Assembly (NCBI GenBank): GCA_902489075.1
Contig: CABTYO010000006.1
Coordinates: 20,893 to 84,892 of the forward strand
DNA: 64,000 bases
Direction: 5' to 3'
Source of the DNA: an uncultured Faecalicatena sp.
GTDB lineage: Bacteria > Bacillota > Clostridia > Lachnospirales > Lachnospiraceae
The notes beneath the pieces were generated by a model. The model saw nothing but the letters and a program-made list of their open reading frames with translations, had not been told where the DNA came from and did no database searches. The position numbers were made by a program, and so were the translations under genes. How positions within the stretch are numbered: the stretch's first letter is position 1; each line of letters begins with the position of its first letter. Positions 50,774 through 59,914 of the stretch are shown piece after piece.

Positions 50774-50802
50774 ACGGTCAGGATCCTCTTATCCCTGACC
50801 GT
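50774..50802 (-). terminator. Terminator between the MATE and MFS genes
   Basis: ACGGTCAGG (50774-50782) and CCTGACCGT (50794-50802) are perfect 9-base arms. The T-rich tail is stronger on the plus strand, but the location fits the end of the MATE transcript. Confidence 0.55.
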
Positions 50803-50825
50803 TTTCCTTTCTGTAAATATCATGT

Positions 50826-50916
50826 AAAGCGGATATGCCATATCTGCTTCGATGCTTTTCTGATGAAGATCAAAGCGGATATAACATATCCCCTTCGATG
50901 CTTCTCTGATGAGGTT
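50826..50916. repeat. Tandem 46-base repeat with GGATAT-N3-ATATC cores
   Basis: AAAGCGGATATGCCATATCT and the following TTCGATGCTTTTCTGATGA (from 50826) recur from 50872 with a 46-base period. Each copy holds a palindrome: GATAT-GCC-ATATC and GGATAT-AAC-ATATCC. It lies just after the MATE gene and upstream of the MFS gene. Confidence 0.7.
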
Positions 50917-52300
50917 AATCTCCAAGTGCCTTTTTCTTCCAGTGTCCTGCCCGATAGCATACAAACGTAATACACGCTCCCAGAACCCAGGATATCAAAA
51001 GTGAGATAAAGATACATGCGCTGTTCCCGGTCGGATGTTCCGGAGATCTTGTCAGATACGCCAGTCCATATGCCAGCGGCACACGGATCACAACCGTGGT
51101 CACCATGGAGATCCACATCGGGGTCACAGTGTCACCTGCCCCTCTCATCACACCGGACAGGCACTGTGTCACTTCCATCGCTATGTAACCGACAGCCAGG
51201 ATCTTCATCATAGTGAAGCTTAATTCCACCAGCTCCGGGGTGGAAGTAAAGATTGCCATCAGGTACTTTCCGAACAGCAGGATCAGAATCGTAATGACCG
51301 TGGAAGTCGCAACAGCGATTCCGGTTCCCTGCTTTGCCCCTAAAGTCACCCGGTCCATCCTTCGTGCACCGACATTCTGTCCGGCATAGGTAGTCATGGC
51401 TGTTCCAAAGGAAAATGCCGGCATCATGGCGAACCCGTCCACACGCATGACAATAACATTCGCCGCGATAAACATTTCCCCAAAACTGTTGGTCAGTGAC
51501 TGAACCACGATCATGGACAGGGAAAAGATCGCCTGCGTGACACCTGACGGAAGTCCCAGCCGGATCAGATCCCACATATACTTCTTCTCCGGAACAAGGT
51601 AGCTCTTCTTCATATCAAAGACATCCTTCATCCGGCATAATTTCAGGAAAGATAACACGGCAGAGACCATCTGAGCGATTACCGTCGCCAGTGCCACACC
51701 TGCCACACCAAGACCAAACTTTGCCACAAACACATAATCCAGCACGATATTAATCACCGTTGCCACCAGCAGATAAATCAGTGCTGAAACAGAATCTCCC
51801 AGCCCTCTTAAGATTCCGCCCAGAATGTTATAAAAAGCACATCCGATGATTCCCATAAACAGGATCATCAGATAAGAATGGCACCAGCCGATGATGGTAT
51901 CGGGCGTATTCAAAAGCCTTAAAAGCGGCATCGTCACAAATGGTGTGATCGCCATGACCAGAACCGTTGTGATAATCGTCAGCGTAATGCAGCAGCCGAT
52001 CGTCTTTGAAAGCTCTTCTCTCTGCTTCGCGCCGAAATACTGGGACACCATGATGCCAACTCCCACAGAAATTCCGACAAATAATACAAGCAGCAGATTC
52101 AGGATCGGTCCCGCACTTCCGACTGCCGCCAGCGCATTGTCCCCCACAAACCGTCCTACGATGATACTGTCCACCGTATTATACAGCTGCTGTGCAATAT
52201 TACCGATCAGCATGGGAATCGTAAATGCGACGATGCGCCTCCCCGGACTCCCCGTGGTCATATCTACCGGGGCAAATAATTTCTTCATACCTGTTAACAT
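50915..52300 (-). CDS. MATE family efflux transporter
   Basis: A 461-residue protein with twelve predicted helices in two six-helix halves. MATE landmarks are IPMLIGNIAQQLYNTVDSIIVGRFVG (first half, read in two parts), NILLLVLFVGISVGVGIMVSQ-like helix 2, and GLPSGVTQAIFSLSMIVVQS opening the second half. It exports cationic drugs or metabolites with sodium or protons. GAGAGGG lies before ATG. Its promoter contains a palindrome over the -35 box, so it is likely to be controlled by a repressor not encoded next to it. Confidence 0.92.
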   Translation of the reverse strand: MLTGMKKLFAPVDMTTGSPGRRIVAFTIPMLIGNIAQQLYNTVDSIIVGRFVGDNALAAVGSAGPILNLLLVLFVGISVGVGIMVSQYFGAKQREELSKTIGCCITLTIITTVLVMAITPFVTMPLLRLLNTPDTIIGWCHSYLMILFMGIIGCAFYNILGGILRGLGDSVSALIYLLVATVINIVLDYVFVAKFGLGVAGVALATVIAQMVSAVLSFLKLCRMKDVFDMKKSYLVPEKKYMWDLIRLGLPSGVTQAIFSLSMIVVQSLTNSFGEMFIAANVIVMRVDGFAMMPAFSFGTAMTTYAGQNVGARRMDRVTLGAKQGTGIAVATSTVITILILLFGKYLMAIFTSTPELVELSFTMMKILAVGYIAMEVTQCLSGVMRGAGDTVTPMWISMVTTVVIRVPLAYGLAYLTRSPEHPTGNSACIFISLLISWVLGACITFVCYRAGHWKKKALGD

Positions 52301-52344
52301 GTATAACCCTCTCTTTTCCTTATCTATCCGTACACACTGTGATT

Positions 52345-52390
52345 ATTGTACTATATAAAGACTGAATTTGTCTATCTTCTAACAGACAAA
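52345..52390 (-). promoter_or_regulatory. MATE promoter with palindrome over the -35 box
   Basis: On the minus strand TAGACA (52369-52374), 18 bases, TACAAT (52345-52350). The perfect inverted repeat TTTGTCT-N10-AGACAAA (52367-52390) covers the -35 hexamer. A separate small hairpin, CCAGTATCC/GGGTACTGG, lies at 52392-52419. Confidence 0.5.
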
Positions 52391-52461
52391 TCCAGTATCC
52401 TTATTATAAAGGGTACTGGAGAAAATCACAACCCGGTTTTGATAGAATCTGCCGAAAAGAA

Positions 52462-52497
52462 GGGCACGGCCACGATCCCCCGATCATGGCCATACCC
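52462..52497 (-). terminator. Terminator of the cytidylate kinase-like gene
   Basis: GGGCACGGCCACGATC (52462-52477) and GATCATGGCCATACCC (52482-52497) pair with mostly G-U-compatible differences. The minus-strand tail is TTCTTTTCGG. Confidence 0.75.
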
Positions 52498-52559
52498 TTT
52501 AAAATTTTCCTGCAATTTACCTGTTTTACACGGGTGCTTTCTCATGCCTCATCCAGTCA

Positions 52560-53189
52560 CTACTCTTCTGTCATTCCCCGGTAGATCATCTCCAGATCCT
52601 TGACTGTCCGCTCCATTCCAAGCCTGCTCACATTCATGATAATATCATGGGATGTAATATCACCCCAGTCCCTGCCTGTATAGGTCTCATAATAGTAACG
52701 GCGTTCCCGGTCAATCTTCTTGATCTTGTCTGCTGCCTTCTTCTCCGTCAGATCATACATCTCTGCGATCCTTTTAATCCTGTCTTCCTTATCTGCACAG
52801 ATAAAGATATTCAGGCTGTCAGCATGGTCCTTCAGCGCGTAGTCTGCACATCTTCCTATAAATACTGCCGGCCCCTTCTTCGCCAGCTGACGGATGATAG
52901 CCGACTGTGTATAAAACAGCTTGTCATTGATCGGCTCGGCATATTCCACGTTGCCTACAAATTGCACCATCGTTGCCGGGGTGTAGTTGTAAGATGAAAG
53001 GAATCTGCTCAGAGTTGTCTCATCCACCGCCTCTGCCGTCTCTTCACTGATATCCAGCTCCTTTGCTGCCATCTCAACCAGATTTTTGTCATATAATGGC
53101 AAACCCAGGCTTTTCGCAAGTCTTGTACCTACTTCACGTCCGCCACTGCCGAACTGTCGGCCAATCGTTATCATTACTTTCTTTGACAT
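52560..53189 (-). CDS. Cytidylate kinase-like family protein
   Basis: A 209-residue protein of the Cytidylate_kin2 group. The P-loop-like start MITIGRQFGSGGREVGTRLA, LPLYDKNLVEMAAKE, AVFIGRCADYALKD, NIFICADKEDRIKRI and DRERRYYYETYTGRDWGD are typical. Such proteins resemble CMP kinase, but their true substrate has not been established, and a separate canonical cmk is usually present in these genomes. ATG 53189 is used because AAGGAG lies nine bases before it. It has its own promoter and terminator. Confidence 0.9.
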   Translation of the reverse strand: MSKKVMITIGRQFGSGGREVGTRLAKSLGLPLYDKNLVEMAAKELDISEETAEAVDETTLSRFLSSYNYTPATMVQFVGNVEYAEPINDKLFYTQSAIIRQLAKKGPAVFIGRCADYALKDHADSLNIFICADKEDRIKRIAEMYDLTEKKAADKIKKIDRERRYYYETYTGRDWGDITSHDIIMNVSRLGMERTVKDLEMIYRGMTEE

Positions 53190-53240
53190 AATAAACAACT
53201 CCTTCCTTCTATCCTGAACAACCACACTTTCTACACCTTT

Positions 53241-53269
53241 ATTATACTTTTTTCGTCAGACTTTAACAA
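53241..53269 (-). promoter_or_regulatory. Promoter of the cytidylate kinase-like gene
   Basis: On the minus strand TTGTTA (53264-53269), a 17-base spacer and TATAAT (53241-53246). Confidence 0.7.
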
Positions 53270-53368
53270 GTTTATTTTGAAATTTACAGATATTTTATAC
53301 TTGTATGGCTGTCAGGGAAGGATCACCCGTTAATTTCATCTATAACAGGTTCTTTCAGGCCATCACTT

Positions 53369-55669
53369 TTATGCGTTCAATGCCTGAATCAGTTGTTGTA
53401 ACATCTCTTTTTTCACTCCCGGCACAAAGCTTAAGATCTGTCTGAGCGGCATTCCTTCCATCATCGCCGCAATCATCTCATTGCTGATCGCACCGCTTTC
53501 ATCCTGCGCATCTTCTGCCATTGCCTGTGCAGCGCCGCCGCCCATAGCTCCCATGGCCTGTTCCAGAATCATCTTTCCTTTCGGGTCCGCCATGATCTCG
53601 CCCATGGTAGAGTTCATAGTAAATACCTTTGGTATGACTGTCTCTGATTCTACCTGCACGGTCTCTGTAAGTATAATTTCCTGGGCAGATTTACCGATCT
53701 GAATCTCATAAGCACCACTTTCCACATGCCAGTCGTGAATCTGGACACTCCAGTATGCAAAGGCACGTCTGTCTAATGTAAAGCTGACCGTCTTCGTCTC
53801 ACCTGGCTGTAATTCCACCTTATCGAAGCCGCGAAGCTCTCTTACCGGACGTTTCATTGCGCTTTCCTTCGCGGAAACATAGAGCTGTACCACTTCTTTT
53901 CCTGCACATGCGCCTGTATTGGTCACATCTACGGAAACTTTGAGTTCTTTACTTTCTTTCATTTCCTTCTGGTCGAGCACCAGATTGCTGTATTCAAATG
54001 TAGTATAGGACAGGCCGTGTCCGAATGGGAACAGGACCTTCATATCTTTGGAAACATAATAACGGTATCCAACAAAAACGCCTTCTGAATAAACAGACTT
54101 GTCATGCTCTCCGCCATAAGTCAGGTAACATGGGGTATCCTCCAGGCGCAGCGGGAATGTCTCCGCAAGTCTTCCGCTTGGATTTACGTCACCATAAAGC
54201 ACGTTGACAACTGCACCACCGACAGCCTGTCCGCCAAGGTACGCTTCCACGACAGCCTTCACCTGGCTGATCCAAGGCATTTCTACCGGGGAACCATTAT
54301 GCAGCACAACCACGGTATTGGGCTGAACCTCTGCCACAGCCTGGATCAGACGGTTCTGGCAGTCCGGCAGTCTCATATGTTTCCGGTCGTATCCTTCGGA
54401 TTCAAAGCTGTCCGGCAGACCTGCAAAAATAACAGCGGTATCTGCATTTTTTGCTGCTTCCACTGCTTCTTTCAAAAGAGCTTCGTCTGTCTCATCCTTT
54501 GCATCATCAAAACCTTTGGCATAGACCACGTTCGCAGCATCTGTTCCACATCCGGCTTCTCTTGTTTTGACCGCATCCAGCGCTGATTCTACCTTAAAGC
54601 TGTTGATATGGGAGCTTCCGCCGCCCTGGTATCTTGGTGCCTCGGCATATTTTCCGATAAATGCGGCCTTCACATCTTTCTTCAGTGGAAGGATGGCATC
54701 CTCGTTTTTCAAAAGAACGATACATTCCTCCTCGATCTTCCGTGCGGTCTCATGATCCTTCTCAAGATCAAATACAGCCTCTTTGTCGCGGTTCTCTTCG
54801 AATCTGTATACAATATTCAGGATTCTTTCACATGCCTGGTCCAGAATTTCTTCGGAAAGTGTGCCTTCCCTGACAGCCTCTACGATCTCTGCATCTGTGA
54901 TTCCATTAGAAGCCGGCATCTCAAGATCACAGCCTGCCTTCAATGCTGTCACACGGTCATTCATTGCGCCCCAGTCTGTCATGACATATCCGTCAAATCC
55001 CCACTCATTACGCAGAATATCTGTCAGCATTTCCTTATTTTCACAGAGATAGGTTCCATTCAGTCTGTTGTAAGAATTCATGATGGTCCATGGCTTTTCC
55101 TTCCTCACCATGCCTTCGAATGATGCAAGGTAGATTTCCCGCATGGTCCGCTCATCCATCTCAGAAGAGCTGGTCATTCTGTGGTATTCCTGGTTATTCG
55201 CCATAAAATGCTTCGGGCTTGTACCCACATTTTTGCTCTGTACGCCGTGTACAAGTGCGCCTGCAATCTCTGTGGACAAGAATGGATCTTCTGAATAGTA
55301 CTCAAAGTTCCTTCCACAAAGAGGGGAACGCTTGATGTTCATGGCAGGTCCCAGGACTGTGCTGACACCTTCTGCCTGACACTCTGTTCCGATTGTTTCT
55401 CCTAAAGACTTCACGGTCTGTCTGCTGAAACTGGATGCGGTAGCACATCCTGCCGGGAAACACACTGCTTTGATGCTGTCATTCACTCCCAGATGGTCTG
55501 CCTCGTCATCCTGCTTACGCAGTCCGTGAGGTCCGTCGCTCACCATTACCGCCGGAATTCCAAGACGCTCCACCGCCTTTGTATGCCAAAAGTCTGCGCC
55601 GGAACATAATCCCGCTTTTTCTTCCAAAGTCATCTGTGCGATCAATTCTTTTAAATTCTGTTTTTCCAT
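53369..55669 (-). CDS. Glycoside hydrolase family 3 beta-glucosidase
   Basis: A 766-residue GH3 enzyme without signal peptide, so probably cytoplasmic. The N-terminal barrel has LTLEEKAGLCSGADFWHT-like opening (QMTLEEKAGLCSG), DGPHGLRKQ, GPAMNIKRSPLCGRNFEYYS, KHFMANNQEYHR and the nucleophile aspartate D232 in GYVMTDWGAM. The alpha/beta sandwich (FIGKYAEAPRYQGGGSSHIN) and a fibronectin type III-like domain (VDVTNTGACAGKEVVQLYVS) follow. About 85 extra C-terminal residues contain alanine- and methionine-rich helices. ATG 55669 has AAAGGAG eight bases upstream. It probably hydrolyses beta-glucosides; the divergent AraC gene is its likely regulator. Confidence 0.92.
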   Translation of the reverse strand: MEKQNLKELIAQMTLEEKAGLCSGADFWHTKAVERLGIPAVMVSDGPHGLRKQDDEADHLGVNDSIKAVCFPAGCATASSFSRQTVKSLGETIGTECQAEGVSTVLGPAMNIKRSPLCGRNFEYYSEDPFLSTEIAGALVHGVQSKNVGTSPKHFMANNQEYHRMTSSSEMDERTMREIYLASFEGMVRKEKPWTIMNSYNRLNGTYLCENKEMLTDILRNEWGFDGYVMTDWGAMNDRVTALKAGCDLEMPASNGITDAEIVEAVREGTLSEEILDQACERILNIVYRFEENRDKEAVFDLEKDHETARKIEEECIVLLKNEDAILPLKKDVKAAFIGKYAEAPRYQGGGSSHINSFKVESALDAVKTREAGCGTDAANVVYAKGFDDAKDETDEALLKEAVEAAKNADTAVIFAGLPDSFESEGYDRKHMRLPDCQNRLIQAVAEVQPNTVVVLHNGSPVEMPWISQVKAVVEAYLGGQAVGGAVVNVLYGDVNPSGRLAETFPLRLEDTPCYLTYGGEHDKSVYSEGVFVGYRYYVSKDMKVLFPFGHGLSYTTFEYSNLVLDQKEMKESKELKVSVDVTNTGACAGKEVVQLYVSAKESAMKRPVRELRGFDKVELQPGETKTVSFTLDRRAFAYWSVQIHDWHVESGAYEIQIGKSAQEIILTETVQVESETVIPKVFTMNSTMGEIMADPKGKMILEQAMGAMGGGAAQAMAEDAQDESGAISNEMIAAMMEGMPLRQILSFVPGVKKEMLQQLIQALNA

Positions 55670-55887
55670 CTGATATACTCCTTTTCCTAACACTACTTTA
55701 TTACTGTCCGCCCCTCTGAGTACGCGCAGCACGGTCTGGGCAGTAATCCTGTTTTCTATAAGATAACACACGGCATGGCAATAGTATTGTAATTTTGATT
55801 ATAATATTATAAAATTATTATTACTTGGAACTTTTCATTCCACTTTTACTAAATGTATTCCCTATTAACACCTTCAAGGAGGCCACT
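55670..55887. promoter_or_regulatory. Divergent control region of the GH3 and AraC genes
   Basis: 218 bases between divergent genes. The A+T-rich core near 55795-55825 contains the palindrome TATAATATTATA and could hold promoters in both directions. I cannot assign hexamers or a carbon-catabolite site with confidence. Confidence 0.4.
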
Positions 55888-57084
55888 ATGATTGAAAATC
55901 TGAAAGAATTCTGCCGCCTGTTCTACGCATCCACCTTTATTCCGGTGAGCGTATGTCAGGCCCCCACTCTTGTAGAATATTCATATCCCACGAATCACGA
56001 GGATATCCGTAACATCAGCTCTACCCTGCCCGCCATGCTGGAATTCCATAAAAATCCGGACTATTTTATCCTGCAGTCCTTCAGTTATTTTGGCTGTGTA
56101 AAGCTTGAAGAATACAACAGATACCTGATAATCGGCCCTGTATTCAGTGTTCCGGTCACAGATAGTACCATCCGCATGTTTATGAAGGAATGCGCCATTT
56201 CCCTGGAATACAGGGACCGTATTACGAGTTTTCTGACTAACACACCGCTGATTTCCTTCAATCAGTTTATCCAGACTCTCGCATTCCTCCACCTCGCCCT
56301 GAATCATCAGACCGTGGATCTGCCCCGGCATTTTCACATTGATGGTTCCCCGTCGCAGGAAGAAATATCTGCGATACATTCAGACAGAATACATGAGGCA
56401 AAAGAGGATCAGATTTTCCATAATACATATTCCTTTGAACAGCAATATCTGGAATGTGTGAAAAACGGCGACACTACCCGCCTCAAAAAGCTGATGGATT
56501 CCGTGGAAAAGAGGCTGATCATGGGGAAAATCGCTGATACACGTCTTCGCAATGAAAAAAATCTGATGATTGCCTGCACCACACTCACCACCAGGGCAGC
56601 GATTGCAGGCGGTATGGATATTGAACAGGCCTACCAGCTCAGCGATGTCTATATTAATGAAGGGGAAAAAATGCAGAGCGTGGAAGCGCTTACTACCCTG
56701 CAGCGCACCATGATCTTCGATTTTGCAGAGCGGGTCGCTCAGAGTAAGCTTCCCAACGGGTTATCCAAAGAGGTGTCCGACTGTGTCCAGTTCATCTCCC
56801 AGCATACGAACGAATTGATCCGGGTAGATGATGTGGCTGCCTTTTCCGGGAAAAGCAGGTCCTATATCAGCCAGAAATTCAAGAAAGAGCTGGGGTTTGA
56901 CATCGGCAGTTTTATTATGAGATGCAAGCTGGAGGAGGCGAAAAGCCTGCTCACTTATTCCGACCAGTCATTGAGTGAGATCAGCAGTTATCTCTGCTTT
57001 TCCAGCCAGGCCTATTTTCAGAATGTGTTCAAGAAAAAATATGGCCTGACGCCGATGCAGTACCGGAATCAGACCATGAAATAA
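55888..57084 (+). CDS. AraC family transcriptional regulator
   Basis: A 398-residue regulator with a long N-terminal sensing region (about residues 1-290, no family that I recognise) and a C-terminal AraC domain with two helix-turn-helix motifs: RVDDVAAFSGKSRSYISQKFKKE and LSEISSYLCFSSQAYFQNVFKKK, each split by its turn, ending in GLTPMQYRN. ATG 55888 follows CAAGGAGG; the open frame from 55825 lacks a ribosome site. It is divergent from the GH3 gene and probably activates it in response to a sugar. Its 3' end meets the convergent kinase gene with an eight-base gap. Confidence 0.9.
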   Translation: MIENLKEFCRLFYASTFIPVSVCQAPTLVEYSYPTNHEDIRNISSTLPAMLEFHKNPDYFILQSFSYFGCVKLEEYNRYLIIGPVFSVPVTDSTIRMFMKECAISLEYRDRITSFLTNTPLISFNQFIQTLAFLHLALNHQTVDLPRHFHIDGSPSQEEISAIHSDRIHEAKEDQIFHNTYSFEQQYLECVKNGDTTRLKKLMDSVEKRLIMGKIADTRLRNEKNLMIACTTLTTRAAIAGGMDIEQAYQLSDVYINEGEKMQSVEALTTLQRTMIFDFAERVAQSKLPNGLSKEVSDCVQFISQHTNELIRVDDVAAFSGKSRSYISQKFKKELGFDIGSFIMRCKLEEAKSLLTYSDQSLSEISSYLCFSSQAYFQNVFKKKYGLTPMQYRNQTMK

Positions 57085-57091
57085 CACTGCT

Positions 57092-57982
57092 TTATTTTGC
57101 TGCTGGCAGAAACGTAACCGTAATCGCCAGTTCACGTCCTTCCAGGATCTGTGCCTCTGCCGTGCCGCCCATGCGCACGCACAATTCCTTTACAATAGCA
57201 AGTCCCAGCCCGGACGACCCTTTCTTCCGGGTCTGGTCCGCCTTATAAAAGCGTTCAAAAATCCGTTCCACATCAATGGCATTCGCATCCTCTACCGGAT
57301 TGATAAAAGTAACTGCCATCCCTTTCTGCACAATACAAAGGCCTCCCGCACCGTGCAGAAGGGCATTGTTGATAAGATTGCGGAAAATACGTGCCAGGAT
57401 TTCCGGTGTTGCAGACACACACAGACCTTCGTTCTCAAACTGAATCTCCGGCTCGATCTGCTTTTCCTCAAACACATGGTAAAGTCCGATCATACAGTCA
57501 CTCAAGACCGGGAATACCGCCGTACTCCTTAAGTCCAAAGTAAACTCCTCACTGGTGAGTTTCGTATACAGAAAAAGTTCTTCCAGCATATCCTTTAATT
57601 CCGCGATCCGCTTTTCGATGATATTTTCATACCGAAGCTGCTTCTCAGACTCTGTACATTCCCTGAGCATCTGCAGATATCCGGACGCACTCGTAAGAGG
57701 TGTCCGGATATCATGGGCAATATCGGAGATCGACTGTTTTAACTGGTTCTGGGAGCGGATATACTTCTGTTCTTTTGCGTGGACACCGGAAAAAATATGG
57801 TTCAGCTTCTGATAAAGCTCTACGAAGGCGCGGTTTCCCGTATTCGTTGTCAGCTCCATCCGGCTCCCGTTTTCCAGCTGTTCGAGCTGCTTTTTCAGAT
57901 GACGCACTTCCCTGATGTAAAGAATAATCAGGAAGGACAGTATAAAAATAATCATAATCAGCACCAGAATCAAAGCCAGCAT
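57092..57982 (-). CDS. Sensor histidine kinase with a single membrane segment
   Basis: A 296-residue kinase. Residues 2-23 are one hydrophobic helix (LALILVLIMIIFILSFLIIL) with essentially no extracellular part, followed by a coiled linker, the H-box SDIAHDIRTPLTS (phosphohistidine H90) and an ATPase domain (LINNALLHGAGG, KGSSGLGLAIVKELC). ATG 57982 has AGGAGG eight bases upstream; earlier in-frame codons lack one. Lacking a sensor domain, it probably senses through the membrane or through the ABC transporter encoded upstream, as in antibiotic-immunity-type systems. It is the last gene of an RR-ATPase-permease-HK cluster. Confidence 0.92.
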   Translation of the reverse strand: MLALILVLIMIIFILSFLIILYIREVRHLKKQLEQLENGSRMELTTNTGNRAFVELYQKLNHIFSGVHAKEQKYIRSQNQLKQSISDIAHDIRTPLTSASGYLQMLRECTESEKQLRYENIIEKRIAELKDMLEELFLYTKLTSEEFTLDLRSTAVFPVLSDCMIGLYHVFEEKQIEPEIQFENEGLCVSATPEILARIFRNLINNALLHGAGGLCIVQKGMAVTFINPVEDANAIDVERIFERFYKADQTRKKGSSGLGLAIVKELCVRMGGTAEAQILEGRELAITVTFLPAAK

Positions 57983-58035
57983 AAGCAATTTCCTCCTGAA
58001 TAGAATGTCAAATTGTCTGTACATCGTAAAATAGC

Positions 58036-58070
58036 TGTAACAGTGCACAGGGTACCTGTTCACTGTTACA
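58036..58070 (-). other. Stem-loop between permease and kinase genes
   Basis: TGTAACAGTG...CACTGTTACA (outer 10 bp) encloses ACAGG-GTA-CCTGT. It has no T-run and lies inside the operon, so it may stabilise an mRNA end or lower kinase expression. Confidence 0.5.
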
Positions 58071-58126
58071 AATAACTTCTTTCATGATGCACTGGTACAA
58101 CAGCTGCTTATTTATTTTACGCTGCA

Positions 58127-58933
58127 TCAGATATCCCTGCGAGTCAGCACGATTTTACTGATCACAGTATATATCACCAGAAATACAAGTCCTGTGATGC
58201 ACGCCTGAAGACTATAGTTTCCTTCAAATGAACTCGGCAGTGACGCAAGATTTATATACAGGCTGTACTTTGTCAGCCACTGCAGTCCAAACAGACCAAG
58301 CAGGGTATTCACAATCATTACGATCAGCCCGCCGTTCAGACAGATTGCACCTGCGATCCCTGCCGCTTTACTGCGGGTCACGATACAGATCAGCATGGTC
58401 AGCGCAGATAGACCATTGGTCACCATCCAGGATGAAAACAGGTAAAACAGGATATCTCCGGTATACGACCAGGCAAAGATTCCTCCGCTGATCAGATTGA
58501 GTGGCAGGATTGATAAAAATGAGCCCGCCAGATACAGCAGATTAATGAGAACCAGGCTGCATATTTTACTCAGAATATAATCCCATTTATTTTCATGCGC
58601 CGCCACGATATTTTTAATAAATCCACAGTCAAAATCCGTGCAGATAAATAATGATGCAAGTACTCCGGTCGTCACAGAAAAGAGTCCTCCCCCAATCGTC
58701 CCCTGACGGAACACTTCCAGAATTGAAGTACCGGACAGAGCCTCTTTGATCTGTTCCGAACCGGCGCTGAATTCCGCGCCATACTGCATGATGAGTTCTT
58801 TCAAAGTCGGATTGGTAAGGAGAAGCAAAATTCCAAATGTGAGTAAATTGCACAGTATCAGGGCTCCAAAGCAGATGTAAAAGCTCTTACTGCGGAAGAT
58901 ACGGTACAGGTCCATACGCAGAAGATTAAGCAT
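58127..58933 (-). CDS. ABC-2 family permease of an RR/HK-linked exporter
   Basis: A 268-residue membrane protein with six predicted helices. A short N-terminal cytoplasmic segment (LNLLRMDLYRIFRSKSFYI) typical of lantibiotic-immunity or BcrB-like permeases is followed by helices near 20-42, 92-112, 140-165, 170-195, 205-225 and 240-260. ATG 58933 lies inside the ATPase gene with AAGGGGG upstream and overlaps it by eight bases. With the ATPase it probably removes an antimicrobial peptide from the membrane. Confidence 0.87.
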   Translation of the reverse strand: MLNLLRMDLYRIFRSKSFYICFGALILCNLLTFGILLLLTNPTLKELIMQYGAEFSAGSEQIKEALSGTSILEVFRQGTIGGGLFSVTTGVLASLFICTDFDCGFIKNIVAAHENKWDYILSKICSLVLINLLYLAGSFLSILPLNLISGGIFAWSYTGDILFYLFSSWMVTNGLSALTMLICIVTRSKAAGIAGAICLNGGLIVMIVNTLLGLFGLQWLTKYSLYINLASLPSSFEGNYSLQACITGLVFLVIYTVISKIVLTRRDI

Positions 58934-59846
58934 GGTGTGCACCCCCTTCCATCAGATCCAGGAAATATTCTTCCAGATCCATCCGGTGCAGGCTGCTGGA
59001 ATGAACCCCAATCCCATTCTGCACAAGCAGTGTAACCAGCGGCGCTGACTCCTGAAAATCAAAAACGTGGAGCTGGTTCCTGCCAAATACTTCGTAAACA
59101 GCTTCCGGATAATGTTCGGAAATCAGGGCGGCTGTCCTGTCCGCATCGTCCACTTTGAGATCCAGATAATCTCTGCACTGTTCCTCTAACTTGTGACTGG
59201 AAACCTGACGGATCAGTTCCCCATCCTTGATGATCCCATACCGGGTCGCGAGCCTGCTCAGTTCTCCCAGGATATGAGAGCTGATAATGATCGTCTTTCC
59301 TGCCTCCTCATTCAACCGGATCAGGCATTCCCTGACTTCCCGGATTCCTTCCGGGTCCAGGCCGTTGATCGGTTCATCGAGAATCAGCAGGTCCGGATTG
59401 CCCAGCAGTGCCATGGCAATGCCCAGCCTCTGCTTCATTCCCATGGAAAACTGTCCCACCTTCTTCTTCCCTGTCCCGGACAGATTCATCATTTCCAGGA
59501 TCGTATCCACACTTTGCAGATCCGTAAGTCCCAGACACTTTGCGTTCAGGACCATGTTGTCCCTGGCGGTCATATGGGGATAAAGCCCGGCCTCCTCGAT
59601 AAGCATCCCGACTCTGCGGCGGGCGTTCTGGTCCTTCACAGACGAACCGTAAAGAGAGATTTCCCCCTCTGTGGGATGTACAAGTCCGCAGCACATCTTT
59701 AATGTGGTAGACTTTCCTGAACCATTCCGGCCGATAAATCCGTAGATGTCCCCCGACTTTACTTCCATATTCAGATGGCTCACAGCGGCTTTTGTGCCGT
59801 ACATTTTCGTTAAATTATTTGTTTTGACTGCATATTCTGTATTCAT
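58926..59846 (-). CDS. ABC transporter ATPase, BcrA/lantibiotic-immunity-like
   Basis: A 306-residue ATPase: Walker A GRNGSGKST, Q-loop IEEAGLYPHMTARDN, signature FSMGMKQRLG (as in BcrA-like proteins, instead of LSGGQ), Walker B LLILDEPINGLDP and switch ISSHILGEL. About 85 C-terminal residues form the extra domain found in this group. It lies 68 bases after the response regulator gene, with AAAGGAG before ATG. By family precedent it energises export of, or self-protection from, cyclic or lanthipeptide antibiotics. Confidence 0.9.
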   Translation of the reverse strand: MNTEYAVKTNNLTKMYGTKAAVSHLNMEVKSGDIYGFIGRNGSGKSTTLKMCCGLVHPTEGEISLYGSSVKDQNARRRVGMLIEEAGLYPHMTARDNMVLNAKCLGLTDLQSVDTILEMMNLSGTGKKKVGQFSMGMKQRLGIAMALLGNPDLLILDEPINGLDPEGIREVRECLIRLNEEAGKTIIISSHILGELSRLATRYGIIKDGELIRQVSSHKLEEQCRDYLDLKVDDADRTAALISEHYPEAVYEVFGRNQLHVFDFQESAPLVTLLVQNGIGVHSSSLHRMDLEEYFLDLMEGGAHHA

Positions 59847-59914
59847 GGCAGCTCCTTTCCTTTGCTTTTATCCATAGTGTACCTGCACAGGATTCAAAAA
59901 TCGCAAAGAAAAGG

